This document shows, piece after piece, positions 1 through 7,320 of a stretch of 20,308 nt of DNA. Below the pieces are notes generated by a model, which was given only the letters and a program-made list of their open reading frames with translations, ran no database searches and had not been told where the DNA came from. Made by a program: the position numbers and the translations under genes. The stretch comes from Deltaproteobacteria bacterium UBA5329. GTDB taxonomy: Bacteria; Desulfobacterota; Syntrophorhabdia; Syntrophorhabdales; Syntrophorhabdaceae. Position 1 is the stretch's first letter; each line of letters opens with the position of its first letter. The stretch is taken from contig DHQV01000064.1 of the NCBI GenBank assembly GCA_002408185.1, forward strand, positions 1 to 20,308, in the 5' to 3' direction.

Positions 1-11
1 GAAACACTGGG

Positions 12-29
12 CCCCGGCCTTCGCCGGGG
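12..29. other. GC-rich perfect hairpin, possible terminator remnant
   Basis: CCCCGGC (12-18) and GCCGGGG (23-29) form a perfect 7-bp stem around a CTTC loop. On the minus strand it lies about 50 bp beyond the stop of the 64-aa cysteine protein, where a terminator would be expected. Neither strand has a run of T directly after the stem, so it does not meet the usual intrinsic-terminator pattern. It could instead end a gene beyond the window edge. The structure is seen directly; its role is uncertain. Confidence 0.3.
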
Positions 30-78
30 TGGCGGAGGGTAATGACGGACCAAATATCATCTTCCGGCAGGGGGTTTA

Positions 79-273
79 TCACTTTTTTTTCTTTTCGGAA
101 GAAGATGCCAGCACTTTCTGGCTGCAAGGCATATTCTTATGGACCAGCATCTTCTTGAGTTCACATCGAACAGCAACGAACGTCCTGCAGCTGCCCGATC
201 CGTCAATCCCGGCATCCTTCGGCATCGCCGCATATTTGCACGACAGGTCGCAGAAACCCGTGAGAACTTTCAT
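79..273 (-). CDS. Small five-cysteine protein, possible metal-binding
   Basis: A 64-aa protein that I do not recognise by name. From the ATG at 273 it has five cysteines, C8, C12, C29, C37 and C50, in a C-x3-C ... C-x7-C spacing, and ends in a lysine tail (SEKKKK). The first half is ordered and non-repetitive, which argues for a real gene, and the cysteine spacing resembles small zinc or Fe-S binding proteins. An in-frame GTG at 279 would add two residues, but AGGG (281-284) sits 7 nt before the ATG at 273, so I prefer the ATG. There is no signal peptide, so it is probably cytoplasmic. It lies 111 bp after the DUF2950 gene on the same strand and might share its transcript. Function unknown; an artefact ORF is possible. 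Confidence 0.5.
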   Translation of the reverse strand: MKVLTGFCDLSCKYAAMPKDAGIDGSGSCRTFVAVRCELKKMLVHKNMPCSQKVLASSSEKKKK

Positions 274-384
274 TGACACACCCTGTTATGTTTTCCGATC
301 ATTTCCTGCTCCTGTTCCCGACCAGCCTTACGCGGTGGGATATCCGCGGTCCGGACCTCGTTTCTCGTTCCATCCTTTACAGTA

Positions 385-1347
385 TCAACGTACCTGCTTC
401 CAGGTTTTATCAGGATCGAAAGCCTTTATGGCATTTACGGCTTTTGCCGTGTTCTTCCCAAGGTTTTTCTCGTAAACGATCCCGGCCTGATTGACGATAA
501 AGGTCATAACGCCTGTCATGCCGTACTCGGCAGGGTACGCAATAAGGCCGAAGCCTCCGGTCATTTTACCGTCAACAATATAATCCCGGGGCCCACCGGG
601 GGCATTTTTCCCCTGGGATGTGAGTATTTTATAGTAATAGCCGTGATACGGCACCGGCGTGTGGTCCTTCTTCGGCTCTACCCCTTCCCTGCGCGCCCTG
701 GCCATGAAGACCCCTAGCGGGCTTGGCTCTTCGCCCTCCTTTGTTTCCCAGTATAACCCGTTGCGCCGCCCCGGATCGGATACGAATTTTTGGGCGAATT
801 CGGCCGAGCTGTCCTTAGGGCCTGTCATCCTGGCGTAATCTTTCTGTACTTCGACATATGCAAGACATGACTCGATCGTATCGAGTTCGTTCCTTCCAAT
901 TCTCCTCTGGAGTATTTCCGCCTTCCCCTGCCTCGTATCAAAGACCCACTTGTCCCCCTGTTTGACAATGGGGAAAGGGAACGGCCACTCGTTGTTTCCC
1001 ACATACAGGAGAGCCTTGTTGTTGTCAGGAGATATGTCGAGCCTGTTCTTCTCCTCGTAAGCCGCTATGAAACGGCCGAGAAGGTCTTTATTGACGGCCT
1101 TATCACGCGATAGAACAGCGTCTTTTCCCGCCTTCCCGAAAAGTGCGGTCATCTCGCCGGGATCATTTTGTTTCGCGGCGTCGACGAGCGCGTTTGATGC
1201 CTCCTCAGGCGAACTGAAAACCCTCTGCTTTACGTTTTTCGGGGCAGCCAATCCTTCCGCGGAGATCATGAACAGAGAAACCATAGCGGCGATGCAGAAA
1301 AATATGCAGAATCTGTGTATCCTGATTGTATTCAAAACGCGGTCCAT
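385..1347 (-). CDS. Exported DUF2950-family protein
   Basis: A 320-aa protein with an N-terminal export signal: basic start, hydrophobic stretch about residues 13-30, likely cleavage near Ala34/Ala35. The mature part has the family look, including the aromatic/proline block PFPFPIV near 122-128, the tyrosine-rich HGYYYK segment near 235-240 and the GGFGLIAYPAEYG block near 264-276. The length fits the family. The molecular function of DUF2950 is not known; it is repeatedly found beside DUF3300, as here. The start at 1347 has a strong ribosome-binding site (AGGAGGAG, 1353-1360, 5 nt spacing). It begins 44 bp after the DUF3300 stop, so the two are probably one transcript. The product should be periplasmic or surface-associated. 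Family call confident, role unknown. Confidence 0.85.
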   Translation of the reverse strand: MDRVLNTIRIHRFCIFFCIAAMVSLFMISAEGLAAPKNVKQRVFSSPEEASNALVDAAKQNDPGEMTALFGKAGKDAVLSRDKAVNKDLLGRFIAAYEEKNRLDISPDNNKALLYVGNNEWPFPFPIVKQGDKWVFDTRQGKAEILQRRIGRNELDTIESCLAYVEVQKDYARMTGPKDSSAEFAQKFVSDPGRRNGLYWETKEGEEPSPLGVFMARARREGVEPKKDHTPVPYHGYYYKILTSQGKNAPGGPRDYIVDGKMTGGFGLIAYPAEYGMTGVMTFIVNQAGIVYEKNLGKNTAKAVNAIKAFDPDKTWKQVR

Positions 1348-1391
1348 ACATTCTCCTCCTCGTTAAGTCTGTTAAAGACTATCACCGGGCG

Positions 1392-2567
1392 CTACCGGCG
1401 GCCACCACCGGCACGGCCAGGACCGCCGGACCTCCCTGCTGCCCCGGAATGCATGGCGGACATACTTTGCTGACTTGCCCGGCCGCGTTCGCTCGACATT
1501 CTTGTATCAGCACCCGATCTGTCCATGCCCGCGAATGCCTGGCCGGATTGCCCTCTCTTTGCACCCATCTGTACGCCTTGGGCCCGCTGCTGGCCTGCCA
1601 TGGCTTGCGTACCTTCTCCACGGGAACCCGGACGGGTGCCAGCCTGCTGGCCCCGGGCATCAGGCGTGTAACCGCGATAATCCTTTCGCTGGTCCGGTCC
1701 CGGACGAGTTTGCTGGCCGAACCTTGAAGCCGTCGCCTGGTCCTGGTAACCCACCCCTCTCCTGTGCTCCGGGTTGTGCTGCCACTGACCATTCTTTTGC
1801 ACCTGGTTTACATAGGCGTTCCGATTGATCTGATTATTGTAGGATATGTTCTTGTTCACATTTACGCTCACGTCTCCGCCATGCCAGTTGCAGTTGCCCC
1901 AGGCATATCCCCAGGCAGCACCGACAGCCACGCCCGCTGCAAAAGAGAACATCGCCACGCCTGCCGTGTATCCGGGCGGGTAATAATAATAGGGCGGATA
2001 TGCCGGATACGGCCATGGCCCGTAGACAACGGTCGGATTGTACGTGGGAACATAAATGACCTGCGGATCGGCAGATTGTATGACAATTACCCGGTCCTGG
2101 ACCACAACTTTCTGTTCTTTCGTCGTCTTGAGATTTCCCTGAGTTTTTGCCTTGGCCCTTAAACCCTGGATGGTGTCCATCACATCTTTTTGTTGGGCAA
2201 GGAATGCATTTCCCAATTTCTGCGTCCAGTCAAGCTGATCGTTCATCATGTTCAACACCTGGGGAAAGTTGACCAGGGATTTGACACTGGGGTCCCAGTT
2301 CTGCTTTTCCAGGGCGGTCGCCAGCTGGGTGCCCTTCAGGGCAGGGTTCGCCTTGACCCACCGGGTGGCCTCCACGACCTCGAGCGGATACGTCGATGCC
2401 ATGAGGACCTGTGCTATGAGATCGTCCGGATACAGCGCGATCGGTGCAAGGATCTGGTTGAGTTCCTCCTGTTTATAGACCGTCTTTGTCTGGGCCGATA
2501 AACCGAAAGGGACGACCAGGGACATAACCAAGAAACATGCCAGGATGCGTGCAAAAAGCTTGTTCAT
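1392..2567 (-). CDS. Exported DUF3300-family protein with low-complexity tail
   Basis: A 391-aa protein. Residues 1-25 are a signal peptide (hydrophobic core 8-23, probable cleavage after LSA). Residues about 32-170 form the DUF3300 domain, recognisable by the ILAPIALYPDDLIAQVLMAS segment. Next come a Pro/Tyr-rich linker (173-200), a Gly/Ala hydrophobic stretch (201-224) that could be membrane-associated, an Asn-rich piece, and from about 265 a disordered Gly/Gln/Arg tail rich in RG and GQ and ending GGGRR. The basic tail could bind an acidic surface or polysaccharide; that is inference. AGGAGGG (2573-2579) precedes the ATG by 5 nt. It is the first gene of a pair with DUF2950. Precise function unknown. 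Confidence 0.85.
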   Translation of the reverse strand: MNKLFARILACFLVMSLVVPFGLSAQTKTVYKQEELNQILAPIALYPDDLIAQVLMASTYPLEVVEATRWVKANPALKGTQLATALEKQNWDPSVKSLVNFPQVLNMMNDQLDWTQKLGNAFLAQQKDVMDTIQGLRAKAKTQGNLKTTKEQKVVVQDRVIVIQSADPQVIYVPTYNPTVVYGPWPYPAYPPYYYYPPGYTAGVAMFSFAAGVAVGAAWGYAWGNCNWHGGDVSVNVNKNISYNNQINRNAYVNQVQKNGQWQHNPEHRRGVGYQDQATASRFGQQTRPGPDQRKDYRGYTPDARGQQAGTRPGSRGEGTQAMAGQQRAQGVQMGAKRGQSGQAFAGMDRSGADTRMSSERGRASQQSMSAMHSGAAGRSGGPGRAGGGRR

Positions 2568-2612
2568 GATGCCCCTCCTGATTTGTGGGAACAGCAGCTT
2601 TAAGGAAACTCT

Positions 2613-2621
2613 ACTATAACA
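2613..2621 (-). promoter_or_regulatory. Possible extended -10 promoter for DUF3300-DUF2950
   Basis: On the minus strand the sequence TGTTATAGT is an extended -10 (TG, one base, TATAGT). A start about 7 nt downstream would give a leader of roughly 40 nt ending at the strong ribosome-binding site of the DUF3300 gene. No good -35 is present at 16-18 bp. This is a pattern call without support from a second element. Confidence 0.3.
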
Positions 2622-2732
2622 TCCGGGTCTTCACAACCTGATAATTCACGAACCCTTAACCGTCTTCGGCCAGGAAAGCCCGTACCTTCGTGGACACTTC
2701 GCGATAAATCATTCATTTCGGGAAATTGAGCT

Positions 2733-2744
2733 GAGACCCGAGAC
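2733..2744 (+). repeat. GAGACNYGAGAC short repeat, copy 1
   Basis: GAGACCCGAGAC lies 8 bp beyond the acsE stop codon. It matches three other copies around acsE and acsC (3655-3666, 3707-3718, 5082-5093). The consensus is two GAGAC units spaced by two bases. No protein is encoded here. Origin and role are unknown. Confidence 0.5.
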
Positions 2745-2752
2745 AGTCTTTT

Positions 2753-3631
2753 TCAAATCTCGAGCCACGAATCCGAGTAAAGCGTCTGCCCCATGAGAAC
2801 GCGGGCCGTTTTGATATAATCGGCATTTTCTTTCGTCAGGACCGGTACATCTATATCTGCGCCGTCCATTACACCGTGAATCAGGGCCTCGAGCTCCGGT
2901 TCTTTGTCCCGCGCGATAGCGATCAGTTTTTCGTCGAACGCGTCGACTATGGCCGAATAAAGCCCGTACCGCTTCAGCATGATGAGGTATGTCCTGTTCA
3001 TGATCCCGCGCAGGTGAGCGGGTACGCCGTTCGATACATTAGACAGCCCGCAGGTGGATTTTGCCGCCGGTGCGAGCTCTGGGAGCATCATCATGAATTC
3101 CGTGCAGCCCTGTATCTGCAATTGTTGTGAGTTGACGGGAAGCACGATAGGGTCGATCCATACGTCTTCTTCCGGTATCCCGTATCCTGCGGCTGCTGCA
3201 AGGATCTCTGCGGCGCACAGGCCCCGCTCGTTGGCGTCGCGGGGGATCCCCTCTGCGCTCAACGTGAGCCCTATGAAGGGAGCGTTGTATCTCTTTGCCA
3301 TGGGCATGAGCGCCTCTATTCTCTCGGGCCTCGCGGAGATGGAGTTGATAAGCGGCCGCGTCTTTGCCGCCTTTAGACCTGTCTCGATGGCCTCGATATT
3401 CGACGTATCGAGCGATAAGGGAAGGTCGGTGACATCCTGAACAACCGTGACCAGCCATTCCATAAAATCGGGCCCCGTTTTGCGGGCCGGACCGATATTG
3501 AGATCGATCATATCCATGCCGGCCTCGGTCTGCGCCCTGGCCATACCCTGGATCGGGCCGGCATCCCTTTCCAAGAACGCCTGTCCGAGTTTTTTTGACA
3601 TAACATTGAGATTCTCGCCGATAAGGAACAT
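2753..3631 (-). CDS. acsE: Methyltetrahydrofolate:corrinoid/iron-sulfur protein methyltransferase
   Basis: A cytoplasmic pterin-binding TIM-barrel enzyme that moves the methyl group of methyl-tetrahydrofolate to cobalt of the corrinoid protein AcsCD. From the start at 3631 (292 aa) the pterin-site residues fall at Asp75 (LSLDTSN), Asn96 (LINSIS), Asp160 (WIDPIV) and Asn198 (GLSNVSNG). The first three carry the same numbers I recall from the Moorella enzyme, and the fourth is one lower. A longer reading from 3661 exists, but GGAGG (3637-3641) sits 5 nt before the ATG at 3631, so the longer N-terminus is rejected. At 292 aa it is somewhat longer than the roughly 262-residue Moorella enzyme, with the extra residues at the C-terminus. 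It is the last gene of the operon, 86 bp after acsC, in a gap that holds an inverted repeat. Confidence 0.93.
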   Translation of the reverse strand: MFLIGENLNVMSKKLGQAFLERDAGPIQGMARAQTEAGMDMIDLNIGPARKTGPDFMEWLVTVVQDVTDLPLSLDTSNIEAIETGLKAAKTRPLINSISARPERIEALMPMAKRYNAPFIGLTLSAEGIPRDANERGLCAAEILAAAAGYGIPEEDVWIDPIVLPVNSQQLQIQGCTEFMMMLPELAPAAKSTCGLSNVSNGVPAHLRGIMNRTYLIMLKRYGLYSAIVDAFDEKLIAIARDKEPELEALIHGVMDGADIDVPVLTKENADYIKTARVLMGQTLYSDSWLEI

Positions 3632-3654
3632 GAGTGCCTCCAAATAAAAAATAC

Positions 3655-3666
3655 GTCTCAAGTCTC
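3655..3666 (-). repeat. GAGACNYGAGAC short repeat, copy 2
   Basis: The minus strand reads GAGACTTGAGAC between acsC and acsE. Its outer part, GTCTCAAG on the plus strand (3655-3662), pairs exactly with CTTGAGAC at 3704-3711, giving an 8-bp stem with a 41-nt A/T-rich loop in the acsC-acsE intercistronic mRNA. Confidence 0.55.
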
Positions 3667-3706
3667 GGGTTTCAGGCCTAAAGCAAAAAAAATATTTATT
3701 AAGCTT

Positions 3707-3718
3707 GAGACATGAGAC
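3707..3718 (+). repeat. GAGACNYGAGAC short repeat, copy 3
   Basis: GAGACATGAGAC in opposite orientation to copy 2, ending at the acsC stop codon (3718-3720). Copies 2 and 3 form the arms of an intercistronic inverted repeat that might stabilise the upstream mRNA or tune acsE expression. The pairing is visible; the role is inference. Confidence 0.55.
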
Positions 3719-5058
3719 TAGGCCGTCAGGCCTCTTAGATACGCCGGTATATGCGCGGCTTCGCGCGGGCCTATAAGTATCTTCCAGCCCCTTAGTTCCT
3801 CCTCGAGGTCACCGAGAATCGCAGACGCGTATCCAGGGATGATGAGGCTGCGATGTTTGATGCTGTTCTCGATGCCCGACTTTTTTATAAAAGACCCGAC
3901 CAGGTCGCCGACGAATTTTCCCGCCGCCCATGCCGTCATTACCGAAAGGCCTTCCGTATCCATGACGAGGAGCCAGCTCGGCACACGTGAGTTCTCGATC
4001 TCGCCGCTCACGATAAAATACGTCAGCGAAAAATTGCAGGTAACGAGCACGGGGGAATTTTCATCCGGGTTGTTTATGGGATAGATCCCCTCTTTCGTCG
4101 TCATGGGACGCTGGGGGTCGGTGTAGATATTGAGGCGCTGGAGAAGCAGCGGAAAGATTGTCTCCCCGGTAATATCGCTCAGGATGATCATGCCCGCATA
4201 CTTGGCGACGAATAGCGATGCAATGACTATCTCTTTCATCGGATCGTCGGTCATATCACAGGGAAAGGTGATTGTCGGAAATCCGAGAGGCTTGAATTTT
4301 GACACCAGGGCCGCCCGTCTTACGGCCACCTGGTCGATAAAGGCATCCTTGACCCGCCGGTTGGATGTGTCGATCACCAAGTCTTTGAGTCCCATGGCGG
4401 TCAACTTTTCCGTCATTGATGCGATTTCATCAAAACCGTTGCCCTGAACGGCCAGCGGCAGGGAATACTCTTTCGCAAGCGCCCCGAATGCCTCATAGTT
4501 ATCGGGCCGGGCAGCGTAAATGAGCGGTTTTTTATCTCTTAAGATATCGAGGGCTTCCTTCATTATCGCAACGTCGTCGCACATGAGGACAACCGCACAC
4601 GGCCTCGAAGAGGCATTTCTCGAAATAGAAAGAAATCGGTCCTTGTCCCCGGTGAACCTGATAGCGGCGATCTCGGGCTTCATCATCACCCCAACCCGTT
4701 CATACTGGAAATACTCGAGAGCCCCGAGGCGCCTGTCAACTTCACCGTCATCCATCGTATCGGTTATCAGGACCCCGATGCCGGGCTTATTGAAGAATGT
4801 CTTTTCGTGGCGAAACAGGACTGTCTCCCCGCCTATCTTGACGGCATAATCATCGACACCGATAGATAACTGCCGGATGGGAGGCGCACTGGCATCCGCC
4901 AATTCACCTCGCGCCGTATCGGAAACATTCGGACACAGGTCGAGCTCGGTCTTGCCCGCCGCCAGCGCCATAGCAAAGGCGAGGCACGTCGGAAACTTGC
5001 ACTCGCCGCAATTGGTCTTAGGAAGAAGCTTCAAGATCTGAATCCCGGTTAAAGCCAT
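3718..5058 (-). CDS. acsC: Corrinoid/iron-sulfur protein large subunit (gamma)
   Basis: A 446-aa subunit of the methyl carrier between AcsE and the acetyl-CoA synthase A-cluster. The N-terminal [4Fe-4S] domain has Cys17, Cys20, Cys25 and Cys42 (TNCGECKFPTC ... LDLCPN), the usual ligand set for the cluster that reductively reactivates Co(II). A TIM-barrel follows, then a C-terminal Rossmann-like cobamide-binding region. The length agrees with known AcsC (about 445 aa). AGGAG (5064-5068) lies 5 nt before the ATG at 5058. It acts as a heterodimer with AcsD, which here is encoded two genes upstream. It follows acsB by 54 bp, in a gap containing one copy of the GAGAC repeat. Nothing is truncated. 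Confidence 0.95.
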   Translation of the reverse strand: MALTGIQILKLLPKTNCGECKFPTCLAFAMALAAGKTELDLCPNVSDTARGELADASAPPIRQLSIGVDDYAVKIGGETVLFRHEKTFFNKPGIGVLITDTMDDGEVDRRLGALEYFQYERVGVMMKPEIAAIRFTGDKDRFLSISRNASSRPCAVVLMCDDVAIMKEALDILRDKKPLIYAARPDNYEAFGALAKEYSLPLAVQGNGFDEIASMTEKLTAMGLKDLVIDTSNRRVKDAFIDQVAVRRAALVSKFKPLGFPTITFPCDMTDDPMKEIVIASLFVAKYAGMIILSDITGETIFPLLLQRLNIYTDPQRPMTTKEGIYPINNPDENSPVLVTCNFSLTYFIVSGEIENSRVPSWLLVMDTEGLSVMTAWAAGKFVGDLVGSFIKKSGIENSIKHRSLIIPGYASAILGDLEEELRGWKILIGPREAAHIPAYLRGLTA

Positions 5059-5081
5059 TATTTCTCCTTAATTAAAAGATA

Positions 5082-5093
5082 GTCTCAAGTCTC
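5082..5093 (-). repeat. GAGACNYGAGAC short repeat, copy 4
   Basis: The minus strand reads GAGACTTGAGAC between acsB and acsC. It is identical to copy 2 over 12 bp, and the similarity runs on (CCTGAGACTTGAGAC against CCCGAGACTTGAGAC). No partner arm is present in this gap. Confidence 0.55.
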
Positions 5094-5112
5094 AGGCAAA
5101 AAGAAAAATTCA

Positions 5113-7320
5113 TCAAAGCAGGTCCTCCATGGTCAAACATGGATGGCCTTTTTGCGTTATGTATCCCAGTACTTCATCTTCGGTTTTGGCGACCGTCTCG
5201 TCTGCTATCATGTCAGGGAGGTCGGGGTATCCCAACTCTTCTCCCCTTTTCTTGAGGCGGTCATAAATCTCGTCCTTGAGGTGTTTCGGCATCCACGCGA
5301 TACGCAAGAGGCCGCCGTCGCCGCTCAAGAATTTCTTCTGTGTAATGTTGTATTTGCTGTGTCCCAGAAACCCCGGCACCTGCGCCCCGCCGCCGACGGA
5401 ACCGGCAAGGCTCGTAAATTTCATGCCGCATGGTGTCATGTCGGTGAAATCCCTGTCGACGGTCATGATCGCGTTGCACATGGGTAGAATCGCGGCTATG
5501 CATTCACAGCAGCCGCATGTCGTCATGGGATCGACCATCAGGCTGTACAGGCTCACATTCTCCACCTTTTGCCTCGATGCCTTCCGGATGTATGCATTGC
5601 ATCCGCGGAACTGGCCATAGCGCTGGTCGATCACGGCCCCTTTCTGTATTGGCTGGTTGGGGCCTTCGGGATTGATCTCGTAAGCCGCACGACAGTCGAG
5701 CCAGTTATAAGCCCCGCACAGGCCGGTCCGTTCCGGGCTTATCACACAGACGTGACTGGGGGCGAAAGACTGGCACAGAATACAGGAGTAGAACGTCTCG
5801 ACGCTCTCGTCGGTCATGCCTTCGATGCGTGCGTCCCGGCGGGCATATGAAGCCCGCGCAACATTGAGGATCTCGCGCACTTTAGCTTCATCGGTATATA
5901 TCTTTATCTGAACCTTGTCAAAAATTGCGCCGAAGTCCTGGTGATATTTCGCATGAATGATCTTTCCGATATCCTTGAGAGTAAACCCTTTTTCCACGGC
6001 CTGTCGCGATATCCTTATCCATGCGATGTCCCTCTGCCCGATATGCATGATCCCCTGCGCCTGGTTGATCAAATGATGGTTCTGGCGCTCGAGGATCGGC
6101 TCGAAGTCTTCCTGGAAATTCCGTCCCGCCACTTCCGCGACCATTGCAAAGTGCAAGCGGGAACCCGTCGCGATATCGGACACATCAGGCCCTATAACCT
6201 CAATCCGGCCGTCTTCGACCTCATCCATATTTTTCGATGTCGTCAGCTCGACGGCGATGGTCCTGCCGCCGCCCATCTCGAGATAAATATCCTCTCCGCG
6301 GACACGCTCCCCCTCGAATGCGGGGCCATATGATACGGGGATAGGGACTTTGGCCACCTGCACCTTGAGACCGCGTATCTCCACGGACTTCTGCACGATC
6401 TGATCGTGAGGTATGTTCGACACGACGTGTTCGTACGTGCAGATGCCCGTGGGAAGGACCTGCGGGATCGGGGTGTCCGCGATAGTGGGAAATCCCCAGT
6501 TAATGGCACCTGCCGCGTTGGCATACCATTCATCGGTAACATCGCCAAGCGCGAGTACAAAGGCATAGGTGCGGTCCTTGTTGTATATAAGGTTCCGCCT
6601 GAAATCGCCCGGACGCACACCACCGAATGCCATGGCAACACGACATGCGAAGCCGATGGCAAATACTGCCTGATAGATATCGGGGCCAAACGGCACAAGA
6701 CGGGTCGGCCAGCCTATCTGAACGCCGGCTTCTCTTAACTGGTCAGAAAAACGGACGCCACCTCCCTCGCCGCACATGAACACGTACAGGTTCTTTTCCT
6801 GTAGTTCGAGCGCGATCTTTGCAGCTTTGGCAGCATCGGGTGCGGCGCCGACAATTGCCGCGAATCCCGGTGCCGTCCCGTCTACGAATTCCACTCCCCT
6901 CTTCCGGAATATGACATCATTGGCCGCACCGAGCCACTGTCTCCCATCACTCAGTTCTTCGGAATCGGCCGCGTAGCGCCCAGGCTCTTCGAGGTAGCGT
7001 ACCGCCTCGATCAATTCTTCGGCAAAAAAGGTCGCCATGCCGGAATCAAGCGCCGGGGCGAGATAGGGAAGCGGTGTTATCTCCCTGACGGGCGGCGGGA
7101 TAAGCCGGCTGCACAGATCGAGGACCTTTTCCATATCTTTGATTCTGGATACCGCAATCCCCGTCATCGAGTATATAATCGGTAGATAATACGCAGTATT
7201 GGGAAACCCGATCTCCTGCTCCGGCCCGTATTTTTCAAGGGCATTCCGATAGGTTTGCCGGGCGTCACTGAATATTTTCCGGGCGCCGCGGATCGCGGCA
7301 GATGCAATTATTTTAGACAT
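5113..7320 (-). CDS. acsB: Acetyl-CoA synthase (CO-methylating), catalytic subunit
   Basis: A 735-aa enzyme that condenses the methyl group from AcsCD, CO from CooS and CoA into acetyl-CoA at the Ni-Ni-[4Fe-4S] A-cluster. Cys513, Cys516, Cys525 and Cys535 correspond to the Moorella cluster ligands 506, 509, 518 and 528, and Cys602/Cys604 (CGC) to 595/597 that bind the distal nickel; the offset of +7 is constant. Phe519 matches Phe512 beside the nickel. The full-length N-terminal domain that docks on CODH is present, as in bacterial rather than archaeal enzymes. The residue after CGC is Cys605, where I recall Phe in homologues. The ATG shares one base with the cooS stop (TAATG), indicating translational coupling. 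Confidence 0.97.
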   Translation of the reverse strand: MSKIIASAAIRGARKIFSDARQTYRNALEKYGPEQEIGFPNTAYYLPIIYSMTGIAVSRIKDMEKVLDLCSRLIPPPVREITPLPYLAPALDSGMATFFAEELIEAVRYLEEPGRYAADSEELSDGRQWLGAANDVIFRKRGVEFVDGTAPGFAAIVGAAPDAAKAAKIALELQEKNLYVFMCGEGGGVRFSDQLREAGVQIGWPTRLVPFGPDIYQAVFAIGFACRVAMAFGGVRPGDFRRNLIYNKDRTYAFVLALGDVTDEWYANAAGAINWGFPTIADTPIPQVLPTGICTYEHVVSNIPHDQIVQKSVEIRGLKVQVAKVPIPVSYGPAFEGERVRGEDIYLEMGGGRTIAVELTTSKNMDEVEDGRIEVIGPDVSDIATGSRLHFAMVAEVAGRNFQEDFEPILERQNHHLINQAQGIMHIGQRDIAWIRISRQAVEKGFTLKDIGKIIHAKYHQDFGAIFDKVQIKIYTDEAKVREILNVARASYARRDARIEGMTDESVETFYSCILCQSFAPSHVCVISPERTGLCGAYNWLDCRAAYEINPEGPNQPIQKGAVIDQRYGQFRGCNAYIRKASRQKVENVSLYSLMVDPMTTCGCCECIAAILPMCNAIMTVDRDFTDMTPCGMKFTSLAGSVGGGAQVPGFLGHSKYNITQKKFLSGDGGLLRIAWMPKHLKDEIYDRLKKRGEELGYPDLPDMIADETVAKTEDEVLGYITQKGHPCLTMEDLL

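Noticed and set aside
60..102. TCTTCCG/CGGAAGA inverted repeat around a T-run as a terminator
   Set aside because: The T-run lies inside the loop rather than after the stem, so it does not form an intrinsic terminator.
29..475. 148-aa open frame on the plus strand at the window start
   Set aside because: It overlaps the cysteine protein and DUF2950 on the other strand, has a phenylalanine-rich composition from the T-run and no family-like sequence or ribosome-binding site.
2714..2725. ATTTC/GAAAT inverted repeat after acsE as the operon terminator
   Set aside because: The loop would be only two bases and the stem is A/T-rich with no T-run; no convincing terminator was found for the operon.
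3632..3661. 10-residue N-terminal extension of acsE
   Set aside because: The extension is encoded by repeat and A/T-rich sequence, while GGAGG and the Moorella-like residue numbering support the ATG at 3631.
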